In this document: in pieces, positions 27,715-38,104 of the stretch
Position numbering within the stretch: position 1 is the stretch's first letter
How the letters are laid out: each line of letters starts with the position of its first letter
Origin: an uncultured Alphaproteobacteria bacterium
GTDB taxonomy: Bacteria > Pseudomonadota > Alphaproteobacteria > Micropepsales > Micropepsaceae
Length of the DNA stretch: 64,000 nucleotides
NCBI GenBank assembly: GCA_903862715.1
Contig: CAIOYY010000087.1
Coordinates: 62,001 to 126,000 of the forward strand
Reading direction: 5' to 3'
The notes under the pieces: generated by a model
Databases searched by the model: none
What the model was told of the DNA's origin: nothing
What the model saw: only the letters and a program-made list of their open reading frames with translations
Translations under genes and position numbers: made by a program

Positions 27715-27748
27715 ATCTTTCCTCCTCCGCCTGCGGGGGAGGAAAGAT
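27715..27748. terminator. Long palindrome between convergent ahpD and ymdB
   Basis: ATCTTTCCTCC (27715-27725) pairs with GGAGGAAAGAT (27738-27748) in an 11-bp stem with a 12-base loop. It lies in the gap between two converging genes and can form on either strand, so a two-way terminator is the simplest reading. There is no long T run. Its style resembles the palindromes between serC and serA, so it may belong to the same repeat class. Confidence 0.5.
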
Positions 27749-27763
27749 ACCATGCGTGGGCCG

Positions 27764-28579
27764 TCACAAATCCGGCACGACCGGTATCAGTCTGCCGCCC
27801 ACGCGCACCGGTGAAATCCGCTTCGCAAGGCCTGTTTTGTCGTCGGTTTCGACGAACACGCCGCACAGCGTCGCGGGACCCGTCGCGGGCGTCATGCGCC
27901 CCGTCGAAATCTTTTTCGTAAAGCGCTGCAGAGGTTCGTGCTTTTCCATTCCGATGACGGAATCATAATCGGCGGTCGCGCCGGCATCGGTCTGATAAGC
28001 GGTGCCACCGGGGAAAATCTGTGCATCCGCCGTGGGAATATGGCTATGGGTGCCGACAACAAGGCTCGCGCGCCCGTCGCAGAAATGACCCATCGCCATT
28101 TTCTCCGACGTTGCTTCCGCATGGATATCGACCACGATGGCATCCGCGCCTTCGCCTAAAGGACAGGCATCGAGTTCCGCGCCCACCGCCGCAAAGGGAT
28201 CATCGAGCGTATCCATGAAGACACGGCCCATCGGATTGATGACGAGAATGCGCGCGCCGCTGCGCGTCTGATACAGATTGGCGCCCCGTCCCGGCGTACC
28301 CTTGGGATAATTGATGGGGCGCAAGATGCGGTCTTCATCATTGATGAAGGAAAGAATTTCACGCTGATCAAGCCAATGATTGCCGGTGGTCAGCACATCG
28401 ACGCCGCAGGCAAAAAGATCGTTCGCTACCACACGCGTGAGTCCGAAGCCGCCCGCCGCGTTTTCTCCATTCAGGATGACGAAATCGAGCGCGAGCCTGT
28501 CGCGCAGTCCCGGCAGTTCCGCGCTGATCACGTCGCGCCCCGGCCGCCCGATCACGTCACCAATGTGAAGAATGCGCAT
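27764..28579 (-). CDS. YmdB-family metallophosphoesterase
   Basis: A 271-residue calcineurin-like phosphodiesterase of the YmdB (TIGR00282) type. The metal ligands are in MRILHIGDVIGRPGRD, LNGENAAGGFGLT, TTGNHWLDQ and VVGTHSHIPTAD. Bacillus YmdB hydrolyses 2'3'-cyclic nucleotides and affects biofilm formation; the role in this class is not established. It starts one base after the cyclo-ligase stop and is thus probably co-transcribed with it. Confidence 0.92.
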   Translation of the reverse strand: MRILHIGDVIGRPGRDVISAELPGLRDRLALDFVILNGENAAGGFGLTRVVANDLFACGVDVLTTGNHWLDQREILSFINDEDRILRPINYPKGTPGRGANLYQTRSGARILVINPMGRVFMDTLDDPFAAVGAELDACPLGEGADAIVVDIHAEATSEKMAMGHFCDGRASLVVGTHSHIPTADAQIFPGGTAYQTDAGATADYDSVIGMEKHEPLQRFTKKISTGRMTPATGPATLCGVFVETDDKTGLAKRISPVRVGGRLIPVVPDL

Positions 28580-29161
28580 TCAATTCCTTTCGAACTTCAG
28601 AGCGTCTTTTTCGGTCACGACCCAGTCGAGCCGTTCATCATAGTCATCACGGGGCAATGTCACGGGATGCTTCTGACCCGAAAAAGCAATGCCGACTGCT
28701 ATCACCGCGCGCGCCGCGCGCCTAGCGCGCAAGGTCCGGTCGTAAAATCCACCGCCGTAACCTAAGCGATAGCCTTCGACATCGAAGGCAAGAAGCGGAA
28801 CGAGCAGAATATCCGGTGCGGCGCGCGGCCACTGCCTATCCGCTTCCTCAAGGCCAAACGCACCGCGCGCCGGCGCCGCACCCTCGGGCCATAGATGGAA
28901 ATCGAGTTCGGTGTTTTTCGCCGTCACACGCGGCAGCGCGACGGCAAAGCCCTGCGCCCGCAGACGCGTCAGCAAGGGGAGCGGATCGGCCTCGCTCCGG
29001 GTCGGGAGATAGCCCGCGATGGTGAGGAGAGGTGCAAGTTCAATTGCGGAAAAAAAGCGGTCCGCAATGGCAGGACCAGCTTCCGGCGCAGCCAGCGCCA
29101 ACGCTGCACGAGCTGTTTCGGCGTTCCGCCGCAACATCTTCTTCTCGTCGGAAACACTCAT
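28580..29161 (-). CDS. ygfA: 5-formyltetrahydrofolate cyclo-ligase
   Basis: A 193-residue enzyme that converts 5-formyl-THF to 5,10-methenyl-THF using ATP. The signature LGYGGGFYDRTL is present, with PLLAFDVEGYRLG before it. It sits immediately downstream of the predicted 6S RNA and zapA, exactly the zapA-ssrS-ygfA arrangement of many proteobacteria, which supports both calls. Confidence 0.94.
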   Translation of the reverse strand: MSVSDEKKMLRRNAETARAALALAAPEAGPAIADRFFSAIELAPLLTIAGYLPTRSEADPLPLLTRLRAQGFAVALPRVTAKNTELDFHLWPEGAAPARGAFGLEEADRQWPRAAPDILLVPLLAFDVEGYRLGYGGGFYDRTLRARRAARAVIAVGIAFSGQKHPVTLPRDDYDERLDWVVTEKDALKFERN

Positions 29162-29184
29162 TCGGGCGCGATCCGGCGATAAAG

Positions 29185-29350
29185 TGGACGGGTACCACCA
29201 CCACCGTTGGAAATTGGATCCTCACGGGCCTGCGGTGCAGGTGGGCGCCGTATGTCCGGGACCACGATCCCGGCCAGGGACAGCTCCCTGTGAGTAACAT
29301 TAAGGCCCCTAGGTATCGCTATCCTGACGCGAGGGGCAGTAACCCGTCCA
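29185..29350 (-). ncRNA. ssrS: Predicted 6S RNA
   Basis: The 198-base gap between zapA and the cyclo-ligase gene can fold as 6S RNA on the minus strand. A 9-bp closing stem joins TGGACGGGT (complement of 29342-29350) to ACCCGTCCA (complement of 29185-29193), enclosing 166 bases, the usual 6S length. A second long-range stem CTCAC(A)GGG/CCCGTGAG and an apical hairpin CCGGGA-TCGTGG-TCCCGG (29256-29273) leave an open central bubble between them. 6S RNA mimics an open promoter and binds the housekeeping polymerase. The call rests on synteny plus fold; ends are approximate. Confidence 0.72.
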
Positions 29351-29359
29351 AGATTGAAT

Positions 29360-29710
29360 TTAGGTGGGCGTCAGTCGAACCGCAATGGCTACGACCCGCT
29401 CGGCGGCACTCTCAAGGGCCTCAGCAAGCGCTATTTCACGCGCTTCCGCCTTTCCACCGGTCTTTTCCTTCAAAAGGGCGAGTTCCCGTGCTGTTTCGTC
29501 GGCACGCGCCTCCGCCGCCACCAGCTCGTCGCAAACCACGAGCCCGGCCATCAGCAGAAGGCGGGCATCGCCCACCTGACCCACCGAACTCACAAGATCG
29601 CGCACCCGGCGGTCGAGAAACTGCGAAAGCTCCCGCAAATGCTCCTCTTCACCCTCGTCACAGGCGACGGTGTACGCGTGGCCATTGATCAGAACATTGA
29701 CGAGCGGCAT
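29360..29710 (-). CDS. zapA: Cell division protein ZapA
   Basis: A 116-residue protein that bundles FtsZ filaments at the division ring. The N-terminal domain MPLVNVLINGHAYTVACDEG and ELSQFLDRRVRDLVSSVGQVG are typical, followed by a long helical dimerisation region. The start at 29710 is preferred over an ATG three codons upstream (29719). It lies between the coiled-coil gene and the 6S RNA. Confidence 0.92.
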   Translation of the reverse strand: MPLVNVLINGHAYTVACDEGEEEHLRELSQFLDRRVRDLVSSVGQVGDARLLLMAGLVVCDELVAAEARADETARELALLKEKTGGKAEAREIALAEALESAAERVVAIAVRLTPT

Positions 29711-29752
29711 GGGGGGCAACCTTGTATTCGAGGAAAAGAACGGCCGGAACGG

Positions 29753-30022
29753 TTAACCGCGCCCAAGGGCCGCGCGGATTTCGGCAATGGCGCCGTCGAG
29801 CCGTATTTCGACCTGTTCGGTAAGCCCGGCCAATGACTGGGATTCTTCTTCCAGCGCGGTGATCCGGGTGAGCAATCGCTCACGCTCGCGCTTCAGGTCA
29901 TTCACTTCGCGCGCGAGTTCGGCGCTGCCGGGTCCCATGTTTGCCGCCACAGCGCCCGCCCGGGTTTCCAATATGTCCAAAGCAGCGGTAAAGCGCGCCA
30001 ATGCTGCGTCCAGTCGTCCCAT
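29753..30022 (-). CDS. Small coiled-coil protein (DUF4164-like)
   Basis: An 89-residue, mostly helical protein with a coiled coil (AELAREVNDLKRERERLLTRI) preceded by MGRLDAALARFTAALDILE. It resembles the DUF4164 family found next to zapA in alphaproteobacteria and may play a part in division, but no function is established. The open frame extends to 30145, yet the ATG at 30022 begins the conserved part. It is divergent from tkt, with 146 bases between. Confidence 0.75.
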   Translation of the reverse strand: MGRLDAALARFTAALDILETRAGAVAANMGPGSAELAREVNDLKRERERLLTRITALEEESQSLAGLTEQVEIRLDGAIAEIRAALGRG

Positions 30023-30168
30023 TCTGCGTGCTCCTTTGCGGGCAACCTTAGGGCTGCGGACGCGCAAGTCAACGCATCCGGGTGCTTCTCTGTTCGTCCT
30101 GTTCCATCCACCCTTGACGCGCACAAACCCCCTCGCTAAGGCCACTTACTTCCTGAGGGCTTTCGAAG

Positions 30169-32217
30169 ATGACGAGCACACAAGCGTCGCCGGCTGAGGC
30201 CGCTGCGGCTCCGTCCGCGGCGTCCGGTCTTGGCGTTACGCCCGCCGGTATCCGCCGGATGGCCAATGCGGTCCGCGCCCTTTCCATGGACGCGGTCGAG
30301 GCCGCCAAATCCGGCCACCCCGGCATGCCGATGGGCATGGCCGATGTGGCGGCAGTTCTTTACAGCCGCACCCTAAAATTCGATGCGAGCGACCCGGCAT
30401 GGCCCGACCGCGACCGCTTCATACTCTCCGCCGGCCATGGTTCGATGCTGCTCTATTCGCTGCTGCATCTCTGCGGCTATGACAGCATCTCGCTCTCCGA
30501 CATCAAACGCTTCCGCCAATTAGGCAGCCCCTCGGCGGGCCACCCGGAATATGGTCATGCAGCGGGCATCGAGACGACGACCGGTCCCTTGGGGCAGGGC
30601 ATCGCCAATGCCGTCGGCATGGCACTGGCCGAACGCCTTTTGAATGCGCGCTATGGTGATGCGCTGGTCGATCACCGGACCTATACGATCGTCGGCGACG
30701 GCGACCTCATGGAAGGCATCAGCCAGGAAGCCTGCAGCCTTGCCGGTCACCTGAAACTTTCGCGCCTTATCGTTCTTTACGACGATAACGGTATCTCCAT
30801 TGATGGTCCCACCAGCATCGCGGATTCCACCGATGTCCTCATGCGTTTTGCATCGATGGGCTGGAACGCGAAGCGGATCGACGGCCATGACACGACCGCC
30901 ATCGCAGCAGCCCTCGACTGGGCGCAGACAAGCGACAAACCTGTGCTGATCGCGTGCAAGACCATGATCGGTTATGGCGCACCGAAACGCGCAGGAACGG
31001 CCAAGGCGCATGGCGAAGCGCTGGGCGCCGAAGAAATCGCGGGCACACGTCTCGCACTCGACTGGCCGCATGCGCCGTTTGAAATTCCCACCGACATCGC
31101 CGCGGCGTGGCGCGAGGCGGGATCGCGCGGTAGCAAAGCGCACCAGGCATGGTCGAAGCGCCTCGGCGAAAATCCGAAGCGCGCGGAATTCGAAGCCGCG
31201 CTTTCCGGCGCGCTTCCTGCCGCGTTTCAGGGCGCCGTCGATGCCTTCAAGACGAAGCTGAAAGCCGAAAAACCGAGTCTTGCTTCGCGCAAGGCATCTG
31301 AAATGGCGCTCGACATCATCAATGGCGTCGTTGCCACTACGATCGGCGGTTCGGCCGACCTAACCGGCTCGAATTTCACCAAGACCAAAGACACCGTGCC
31401 GGTGACACCCGGCGATTATTCCGGACGTTTCATTCATTACGGCGTGCGCGAACACGGCATGGCCGCGGCCATGAACGGCATGGCGCTGCATGGCGGATTG
31501 ATCCCCTATTCCGGGACCTTCCTTGTCTTTTCCGATTATTGTCGCCCCTCGATCCGCCTAGCGGCGCTGATGGGACTTCGCGTCATTCATGTGATGACAC
31601 ATGATTCTATTGGCCTTGGCGAAGACGGACCGACCCATCAGCCGGTCGAACATCTGGCTTCCTTGCGCGCCATTCCGAACCTTTTGGTGTTGCGCCCGGC
31701 GGATGCCGTCGAGACGGCCGAATGCTGGGAAATCGCGCTGAACAGCACGACGCGCCCCTCCGTGCTAGCGCTGTCGCGGCAAAATCTGCCGACCGTGCGC
31801 ATGGAGAGCGAAACCGAAAACCGCTCGGCAAGGGGCGGCTACGTGCTGCGCGAGGCCGATGGCAGCGCGCAGGTGACGCTGATGGCGACGGGTTCGGAAA
31901 TCGAGATTGCATTGGCCGCTCGCGACACCCTGCAGGCGCAAGGCATCGGCACGCGTGTCGTCTCCCTGCTATCCTGGGAATTGTTCGAAGAACAATCCGA
32001 TACATACAAGAAATCGGTGATCGATCCGCGCACGGTGCGGATCGCCATCGAAGCGGCAGGCCCGATGGGCTGGGAACGCTACACTGGCGAGAACGGCGCA
32101 TTTATCGGCATGCGCAGCTTCGGCGCCAGCGCGCCCTTTAAAGAACTTTACAAGCATTTTGGCATTACGGCGGAAGCAGCGGTGGACGCCGCTTTAAGTC
32201 GGCTCAATAAGCGCTAG
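30169..32217 (+). CDS. tkt: Transketolase
   Basis: The 682-residue thiamine-diphosphate enzyme moves two-carbon units between sugar phosphates in the pentose phosphate pathway. ThDP and metal sites are in [20 protein letters not shown] and [14 protein letters not shown]; the pyrimidine part and transketolase signature lie in [20 protein letters not shown] and [15 protein letters not shown]. It begins a sugar-phosphate operon: gap starts 13 bases after its stop. A Ser/Ala-rich N-terminus of about 20 residues precedes the core. Confidence 0.97.
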   Translation: MTSTQASPAEAAAAPSAASGLGVTPAGIRRMANAVRALSMDAVEAAKSGHPGMPMGMADVAAVLYSRTLKFDASDPAWPDRDRFILSAGHGSMLLYSLLHLCGYDSISLSDIKRFRQLGSPSAGHPEYGHAAGIETTTGPLGQGIANAVGMALAERLLNARYGDALVDHRTYTIVGDGDLMEGISQEACSLAGHLKLSRLIVLYDDNGISIDGPTSIADSTDVLMRFASMGWNAKRIDGHDTTAIAAALDWAQTSDKPVLIACKTMIGYGAPKRAGTAKAHGEALGAEEIAGTRLALDWPHAPFEIPTDIAAAWREAGSRGSKAHQAWSKRLGENPKRAEFEAALSGALPAAFQGAVDAFKTKLKAEKPSLASRKASEMALDIINGVVATTIGGSADLTGSNFTKTKDTVPVTPGDYSGRFIHYGVREHGMAAAMNGMALHGGLIPYSGTFLVFSDYCRPSIRLAALMGLRVIHVMTHDSIGLGEDGPTHQPVEHLASLRAIPNLLVLRPADAVETAECWEIALNSTTRPSVLALSRQNLPTVRMESETENRSARGGYVLREADGSAQVTLMATGSEIEIALAARDTLQAQGIGTRVVSLLSWELFEEQSDTYKKSVIDPRTVRIAIEAAGPMGWERYTGENGAFIGMRSFGASAPFKELYKHFGITAEAAVDAALSRLNKR

Positions 32218-32230
32218 AAGGAACGGAAAA

Positions 32231-33238
32231 ATGACTGTGCGGGTTGCCATCAACGGATTTGGCCGTATCGGCCGACTTGTGCTGCGCGCGATCGTCGAGA
32301 GCGGACGCAATGACATCGAAGTCGTAGCGGTGAACGATCTCGGCCCCGTCGAGACCAATGCTCATCTCCTCCGTTACGATTCCACGCATGGCCGTTTCCC
32401 CATCGAAGTGAAGACCGAAGCTGACGCGATGATCATCGGCGGCAAGCGCATCAAGGTCACGGCGATCAAGAACCCTGCGGAATTGCCGCATAAGGAACTC
32501 GGCGTCGATATCGCGTTCGAATGCACCGGCATCTTCACCTCCAAGGAAAAAGCCTCGGCGCATCTCACCGCCGGTGCGAAGCGCGTTCTCATTTCCGCTC
32601 CCGCCGACAATGTCGACATTACGGTCTGCTACGGCGTCAATCACGAGAAGCTGACGAAGGACCATATCGTCGTCTCCAATGCCTCCTGCACGACCAACTG
32701 CCTCGCGCCGCTGGCGAAAGTGCTGAATGACACCATCGGTATCGACAAGGGCTTCATGACGACGGTGCACAGCTACACAAACGACCAGCCCTCGCTGGAC
32801 CAGATGCACAAGGATCTCTATCGCGGCCGCGCCGCGGCGTTGTCGATGATCCCGACCTCAACCGGCGCTGCGAAGGCCGTCGGCATGGTATTGCCTGAAC
32901 TGAATGGCCGCCTTGATGGTTGCTCGATCCGCGTTCCGACGCCCAATGTCTCGGTTGTCGACTTCAAGCTCGTCACCAAGCGCAACACCAATGTCGCAGA
33001 GGTGAATGACGCGATGAAGGCGGCGGCAGCCGGTCCGATGAAGGGCGTTCTTGCCATTGTCAGCGAGCCCCTGGTGTCCATCGACTTCAATCACCAGCCG
33101 GCTTCTTCCTCCTTCTGCCTCGACCAGACCAAGGTCATGGACGGCAATTTCGTTCGCGTGATGTCCTGGTACGACAATGAATGGGGCTTCTCGAACCGCA
33201 TGGCCGATACCGCGCTGGCGATGGCAAAGTTCCTCTAA
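32231..33238 (+). CDS. gap: Glyceraldehyde-3-phosphate dehydrogenase, type I
   Basis: The 335-residue enzyme interconverts glyceraldehyde-3-phosphate and 1,3-bisphosphoglycerate. The Rossmann motif is [14 protein letters not shown], and the catalytic cysteine is in [12 protein letters not shown] near residue 155. The segment [18 protein letters not shown] suits NAD use. It has a Shine-Dalgarno AAGGAACGG before ATG and lies between tkt and pgk. Confidence 0.97.
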   Translation: MTVRVAINGFGRIGRLVLRAIVESGRNDIEVVAVNDLGPVETNAHLLRYDSTHGRFPIEVKTEADAMIIGGKRIKVTAIKNPAELPHKELGVDIAFECTGIFTSKEKASAHLTAGAKRVLISAPADNVDITVCYGVNHEKLTKDHIVVSNASCTTNCLAPLAKVLNDTIGIDKGFMTTVHSYTNDQPSLDQMHKDLYRGRAAALSMIPTSTGAAKAVGMVLPELNGRLDGCSIRVPTPNVSVVDFKLVTKRNTNVAEVNDAMKAAAAGPMKGVLAIVSEPLVSIDFNHQPASSSFCLDQTKVMDGNFVRVMSWYDNEWGFSNRMADTALAMAKFL

Positions 33239-33244
33239 GCCTCC

Positions 33245-34432
33245 ATGTATCGCACACTCGACGATCTGGACGTCCGGGGTAAACGCGTTCTTGTACGCCT
33301 CGATCTCAACGTTCCCATGAAGGACGGCAAGGTGACCGACGCGACGCGCATTGAGCGTCAGTCGGAGACCGTGCGCGAATTGGCGACGCGCGGCGCACGC
33401 GTAATCGTGCTTTCGCATTTCGACCGGCCCAAGGGCAAAGTCGTTCCGGAGATGTCGCTGAAGCCCGTGGCGGAGCCGCTGGCGGACGCCATCGGTCGCC
33501 CCGTAGCGTTCGCTGACGACTGTATCGGCGAAACAGCGAAGGCGGCGGTCGCAAGGCTGAAAGACGGCGAGGTCGTCCTCCTCGAAAACACCCGCTTTCA
33601 TAAAGGCGAGGAAGCGAATGACGCTGCCTTCTCGCAGGAGATCGCGGCGCTGGGCGACATCTTCGTCAATGACGCGTTTTCGGCCGCGCATCGCGCCCAT
33701 GCCTCGACCGAAGGAGTGGCGCATCTTCTCCCGTCTGCCGCCGGCCGCAGCATGCAGACGGAGCTGACGCATCTCGCCAAGGCGCTGGAGAAGCCTCAGC
33801 GCCCGGTGATGGCGGTGGTCGGCGGAGCCAAAATTTCGACCAAGATCGCGCTGCTCGAAAATCTGTTGGCCAAGGTCGATACGCTGGTGATCGGCGGCGC
33901 TATGGCGAACACATTCCTGGGCGCCCAAGGCCACGCTGTCGGCAAGTCGTTGATCGAAGCCGACCAGATGGATACGGCCCGACGGATCATGGAGGCCGCA
34001 GCCAAAAAGGGCGTTACCATTCTCCTGCCGAAGGACGTCGTGCTGGCTAAAGAATTTAAAGCGAATGCCGCAAATCGTACGGCCACTGTGACAAATGTGG
34101 GCGAGGACGAGATGATTCTCGACGTCGGGCCCAAAACGATTGAGGACTTTACAAAGCAATTGCAGAATACCGCGACGCTGGTCTGGAACGGCCCGTTCGG
34201 TGCGTTTGAAATGACACCGTTCGATACGGGCACGACAGGCGCGGCGAAGGCGGTGGCGAAACGCTCGGCAGAAGGAAAGCTTCTGTCGGTCGCGGGAGGC
34301 GGTGACACCGTCGCGGCCTTAAGCCATGCCGGCGTGGTTGACGCGTTCACCTATGTCTCGACGGCGGGTGGCGCGTTTCTGGAATGGCTTGAAGGACAAA
34401 CCTTGCCGGGTGTTGCGGCGCTGGAACACTAG
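33245..34432 (+). CDS. pgk: Phosphoglycerate kinase
   Basis: The 395-residue enzyme makes ATP from 1,3-bisphosphoglycerate. The N-terminal signature [16 protein letters not shown] and LSHFDRPKG are present, the hinge follows near the middle, and the C-terminal nucleotide site is [16 protein letters not shown]. It starts six bases after gap. Length is standard. Confidence 0.97.
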   Translation: MYRTLDDLDVRGKRVLVRLDLNVPMKDGKVTDATRIERQSETVRELATRGARVIVLSHFDRPKGKVVPEMSLKPVAEPLADAIGRPVAFADDCIGETAKAAVARLKDGEVVLLENTRFHKGEEANDAAFSQEIAALGDIFVNDAFSAAHRAHASTEGVAHLLPSAAGRSMQTELTHLAKALEKPQRPVMAVVGGAKISTKIALLENLLAKVDTLVIGGAMANTFLGAQGHAVGKSLIEADQMDTARRIMEAAAKKGVTILLPKDVVLAKEFKANAANRTATVTNVGEDEMILDVGPKTIEDFTKQLQNTATLVWNGPFGAFEMTPFDTGTTGAAKAVAKRSAEGKLLSVAGGGDTVAALSHAGVVDAFTYVSTAGGAFLEWLEGQTLPGVAALEH

Positions 34433-34454
34433 ACGGTTGGATGCGGAGAAAAAG

Positions 34455-35483
34455 ATGGCGATGAATCTCGACGAACTGGTCAAAACCGCGAATGCGATGG
34501 TTGCGAAGGGCAAGGGCATTCTTGCCGCCGACGAAAGCTCAGGCACGATCAAGAAACGTTTCGACACCATCAAGATCGACTCCACCGAAGACAGCCGCCG
34601 GGATTACCGCGAAATGCTGTTCCGGACGTCGGACGCGCTTAAGAACAATATCTCGGGCGTGATCCTCTATGATGAAACCCTTCGCCAGAACGCCAAGGAC
34701 GGCACACCGCTGGTGAAGATCCTGACCGATGCGGGCTCAATTCCGGGCATCAAGGTCGACAAGGGCACGAAGCCCCTTCCCTTCTGCCCCGGCGAACTGA
34801 TCACCGAAGGCCTAGATGGCCTCGGCGAACGTCTCGCGGAATATTACAAGCTCGGCGCCCGCTTCGCGAAATGGCGCGCGGTCATCGACATCGCCCCCGG
34901 CATTCCAAGCTACACCTGCATCCGGACCAACAGCCATGCGCTGGCCCGCTACGCCGCGCTGTGCCAGGAAAACAATCTCGTTCCCATCGTCGAGCCCGAA
35001 GTGCTGATGGATGGCGGACATGACATCGACACCTGCATGCAGGTCACGCAATGGGCGCTGAAGACGGTGTTCGAGGATCTTTATTATCAGCGCGTGAAGC
35101 TAGAAGGCATCGTGCTGAAGCCGAACATGGTGATCTCGGGCAAGAAGGCGCCGACGCGCGCAGGCTATGAAGAAGTCGCCGAGAAGACGATCAAAGTATT
35201 GAAGGATTGCGTGCCGGGCGCCGTTCCGGGCATCGCATTCCTTTCCGGCGGCCAGTCGAACGAGGAAGCGACGATTCATCTCGATCTGATGAACAAGATG
35301 GGCACACATCCCTGGGCAGTGACCTTCTCCTATGGCCGCGCGCTTCAGCACGATCCGCTCAATGTCTGGGCCGGCAAGACCGACAATGTCGTCGCGGGAC
35401 AGCGCGCTTTTGCGCACCGCGCCCATATGAACGGCCTTGCGGCGCAGGGTTTGTGGAAGCGCGACCTCGAAAAGGCCGCGTAA
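34455..35483 (+). CDS. Fructose-bisphosphate aldolase, class I
   Basis: A 342-residue Schiff-base aldolase that splits fructose-1,6-bisphosphate without a metal. It has GKGILAADESSGTIKKRF near the N-terminus, and the active-site lysine is in LEGIVLKPNMVISGKK. FLSGGQSNEEATIHL completes the site. Many bacteria use the class II enzyme here. The start at 34455 gives MAMNLDELVK; an ATG at 34461 is also possible, and the frame opens further upstream inside pgk without homology. It continues the tkt-gap-pgk operon. Confidence 0.95.
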   Translation: MAMNLDELVKTANAMVAKGKGILAADESSGTIKKRFDTIKIDSTEDSRRDYREMLFRTSDALKNNISGVILYDETLRQNAKDGTPLVKILTDAGSIPGIKVDKGTKPLPFCPGELITEGLDGLGERLAEYYKLGARFAKWRAVIDIAPGIPSYTCIRTNSHALARYAALCQENNLVPIVEPEVLMDGGHDIDTCMQVTQWALKTVFEDLYYQRVKLEGIVLKPNMVISGKKAPTRAGYEEVAEKTIKVLKDCVPGAVPGIAFLSGGQSNEEATIHLDLMNKMGTHPWAVTFSYGRALQHDPLNVWAGKTDNVVAGQRAFAHRAHMNGLAAQGLWKRDLEKAA

Positions 35484-35532
35484 TCTCCATAACACCGCGG
35501 CACCGGTCGCGACGCGAAGACAGGTGCCGCCC

Positions 35533-35979
35533 ATGACCGACGAGACGATCCCCAAGGCTGACTATGAAGCCATATGGGAATGGTGCTCGCGCTTCGCGCG
35601 AGAGGCGCTGGTCGATTTCGGCGAGCTCGTGCCCTTCGCCGCCAATGTCAGCGTTCAGGGCGAATTGATGCCCTTTGCCGTGGACATGCAGGAAAAAATC
35701 CCGAAGGCGAACGACGTGATTGAACTTCTCATCAAGGCGGCGAAGAACGAAGCCAAGGCGGAGCGTATTCGCGCTTTCGGTATTTGTTTCGACGCGACGG
35801 TGAATGTCCCCGGACAGAAGGAACGCAGCGACGCCATTGTCTGCCGCCTCGAACACAGCGATTACGCGCCGCTCGAAGTGATCCTGCCCTATCGCCTGGT
35901 CGAGGGTCGTTTGGAGTGCAACAAAATCCATGCGGGCAAGGCGGCCCCCCGTGTATTCCTAGACGATGATCTGCAATAA
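35533..35979 (+). CDS. Conserved-looking protein of unknown function
   Basis: A 148-residue, acidic, soluble protein with no membrane segment or signal. It has a helical first half (AIWEWCSRFAREALVDFGEL; DVIELLIKAAKNEAKAERIR) and a beta-rich second half (AFGICFDATVNVPG; APLEVILPYRLVEGRL). I do not recognise it. It lies 49 bases after the aldolase gene and six before thiE on the same strand, so it is expressed with sugar-phosphate metabolism. The frame opens upstream to 35437, but ATG 35533 leaves the aldolase 3' end free. Confidence 0.75.
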   Translation: MTDETIPKADYEAIWEWCSRFAREALVDFGELVPFAANVSVQGELMPFAVDMQEKIPKANDVIELLIKAAKNEAKAERIRAFGICFDATVNVPGQKERSDAIVCRLEHSDYAPLEVILPYRLVEGRLECNKIHAGKAAPRVFLDDDLQ

Positions 35980-35985
35980 GCAGTC

Positions 35986-36606
35986 ATGTCCCATTGCCGC
36001 CTCTACCTTATAACGCCACTAAAATTCGATGCGAACGTCTTCGCGGAAGATCTGAAGCGCGCACTTGGCGCCGGCGACATCGCCAGCGTGCAGTTGCGGA
36101 TGAAGGACGTTCCGGACGACGAGGTTCTGCGCATTGGTGAGAGATTGTTCCCGATCGTGGAGAAGGGCGGCGCGGCTTTCATATTGAACGACCGGCCGGA
36201 TCTCGCCGCGCGCCTAGGAGCCGATGGCGTCCACATCGGGCAGGAGGACGGTTCTTACACCGAGGCCCGCAACCTGATGGGCAAAGGCCGTGTGGTCGGC
36301 GTCACCTGTCATGATTCCCGGCACCTCGCCATCGAAGCCGCCGAAGCGGGCGCCGATTACGTCGCTTTTGGTGCATTCTTTCCGACCGAGACCAAACAGA
36401 CGAAGACGCGTGCCGAGGTGGACGTCCTTCAATGGTGGAGCGATCTGATGGTGGTTCCTTCCGTCGCCATTGGTGGGATCACGGTCGAGAACGCCGGGCC
36501 GCTGGTGGCGGCGGGCGCGGATTTTCTCGCCGTGTCGGCAGGCGTCTGGAATTACCCGCAAGGTCCGGCGGCCGCGGTAGAGGCATTCGAGCAGATTTTT
36601 TCGTAA
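35986..36606 (+). CDS. thiE: Thiamine-phosphate synthase ThiE
   Basis: A 206-residue TIM-barrel enzyme that joins HMP-pyrophosphate to the thiazole phosphate. Seen are [11 protein letters not shown] at the start, [31 protein letters not shown] (binding loop region), [13 protein letters not shown] and the phosphate-binding [24 protein letters not shown]. Some relatives (TenI) share the fold; FFPTETK and the full binding set favour ThiE. It starts six bases after the unknown gene. Confidence 0.88.
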   Translation: MSHCRLYLITPLKFDANVFAEDLKRALGAGDIASVQLRMKDVPDDEVLRIGERLFPIVEKGGAAFILNDRPDLAARLGADGVHIGQEDGSYTEARNLMGKGRVVGVTCHDSRHLAIEAAEAGADYVAFGAFFPTETKQTKTRAEVDVLQWWSDLMVVPSVAIGGITVENAGPLVAAGADFLAVSAGVWNYPQGPAAAVEAFEQIFS

Positions 36607-36738
36607 ACATTCATGGCCTGGAGGACGGGTGACACAGGGCGGCGAATTGCCCTCCCCCAACGGCCCTGCTAGAACCCGCGCGCTCTTTTACAGTTTTGAA
36701 GCCGCCCGTCCTTTCGCACTTAAGGAGTGCCCGTTCCT

Positions 36739-37305
36739 ATGAGTAAAGTTGGAGGAAATGAAGTTCGTCCCGGAATGGTGATCGAACTCGAGGGTCAACT
36801 TTGGGCGGTGGTGAAGACCCAGAGCGTCAAACCCGGCAAGGGCGGCGCCTATAATCAGGTCGAACTGAAGAACGTCATTTCCGGCACCAAATTGAACGAA
36901 CGTTTCCGTTCGGCCGAAGTGGTCGAAGAGGTGCAGCTCGAGCGCCGCGATTTTCAGTTCCTCTATGCCAATGGCGACATGCTCGCCTTCATGGACAACG
37001 AAACCTACGAACAGATCGAGCTTGCCACCGATTTCGTCGGCGACCGCGTGCAGTTCCTGCAGGACGGAATGAAGGTCATTGTGCAATTGCATGAGAGCAA
37101 ACCCATCGGCATCGCGCTGCCGCCGCAGGTGACGCTGACCATCGTCGAAGCCGACCCCGTCACCAAGGGTCAAACAGCCTCCGCTTCCTATAAGTCCGCA
37201 ACGCTGGAAAACGGCCTGCGTACGCTCGTGCCGCCCTTCATTGAATCCGGGACGAGGATCGTGGTTTCGACCGATGACGGCTCCTATGTGAAGCGGGCGG
37301 AATAG
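36739..37305 (+). CDS. efp: Elongation factor P
   Basis: A 188-residue translation factor that rescues ribosomes stalled at polyproline. The domain I tip [16 protein letters not shown] carries the position that is lysylated, hydroxylated or otherwise modified in other bacteria (Lys in PGKGGA). Domains II and III follow; [19 protein letters not shown] and [15 protein letters not shown] close the protein. AAGGAG at 36722-36727 is 11 bases from this ATG; an in-frame GTG at 36727 overlaps it and is less likely. SuhB-type gene follows after one base. Confidence 0.96.
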   Translation: MSKVGGNEVRPGMVIELEGQLWAVVKTQSVKPGKGGAYNQVELKNVISGTKLNERFRSAEVVEEVQLERRDFQFLYANGDMLAFMDNETYEQIELATDFVGDRVQFLQDGMKVIVQLHESKPIGIALPPQVTLTIVEADPVTKGQTASASYKSATLENGLRTLVPPFIESGTRIVVSTDDGSYVKRAE

Positions 37306-37306
37306 A

Positions 37307-38104
37307 GTGCCTTACCTTTCCCCCGCACTGAATGTGATGATCGCCGCCGCGCGCAAGGCGGCGCGCCCCCTCATCCGCGATTTCGGCGAACTCGAAAACC
37401 TGCAGGTGTCGCGCAAGGGCCCGGCGGATTTCGTCACCGCCGCCGATCAGCGCACCGAAAAGATCCTTGTCGAGGAATTGACCAAGGCACGTTCCGGCTA
37501 CGGCTTCGTTCTGGAAGAAGGCGGCATCGTCGAAGGCTCGGACAAGACGCACCGCTTCATCATCGATCCCATCGATGGGACGACGAATTTCATGCATGGT
37601 GTTCCACACTTCTCGATCTCGATCGCGCTGGAACGCGAAGGCAATATTGTCAGCGGGCTGGTGTTCAATCCCGTTAACGACGAGATGTTTGTCGCCGAAC
37701 GCGGCCATGGCGCATTCCTCAACGACAAGCGCCTCAGAGTCGCCTCACGCAAGAACCTGCCCGACATCGTCGTTGCGTCCGGCGCGCCCTTCATGGGCAA
37801 GGACGGCCGCGAGGAATTCCTGAAGGAAGCCGATGCGGTGCTGGCATCGACCTCGGGCATCCGCCGTTTCGGTTCGGCGGCACTCGACCTTGCATGGGTC
37901 GCGGCGGGACGTTTCGACGCCTTCTGGGAACGAAAGCTGCGGCCCTGGGATATTGCGGCCGGCTTGCTGCTCGTGCGCGAGGCGGGCGGCATCGTTACCG
38001 ATCTTACGGGACGCGATCTGATGCTGGAGAGTGGCGATGTGCTCGCCGCGAATGAGAACCTTCACAAACCGCTTATGGATTTGATCCGCAGCGCGGGGAA
38101 ATAA
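37307..38104 (+). CDS. suhB: Inositol monophosphatase-family protein SuhB
   Basis: A 265-residue Mg-dependent phosphatase. Metal-site motifs are LEEGG, FIIDPIDGTTNFMHGVPHF and, toward the C-terminus, KLRPWDIAAGLLLVREAGG. The family hydrolyses inositol-1-phosphate or related sugar phosphates, and in E. coli SuhB also joins the rRNA antitermination complex. GTG start at 37307, one base after the efp stop, so translation is coupled. It ends immediately before the convergent ABC gene. Confidence 0.94.
   Translation: MPYLSPALNVMIAAARKAARPLIRDFGELENLQVSRKGPADFVTAADQRTEKILVEELTKARSGYGFVLEEGGIVEGSDKTHRFIIDPIDGTTNFMHGVPHFSISIALEREGNIVSGLVFNPVNDEMFVAERGHGAFLNDKRLRVASRKNLPDIVVASGAPFMGKDGREEFLKEADAVLASTSGIRRFGSAALDLAWVAAGRFDAFWERKLRPWDIAAGLLLVREAGGIVTDLTGRDLMLESGDVLAANENLHKPLMDLIRSAGK

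Noticed and set aside
32858..34159. Minus-strand frame of 433 codons across gap and pgk
   Set aside because: It crosses two clear plus-strand genes and is a composition artefact.
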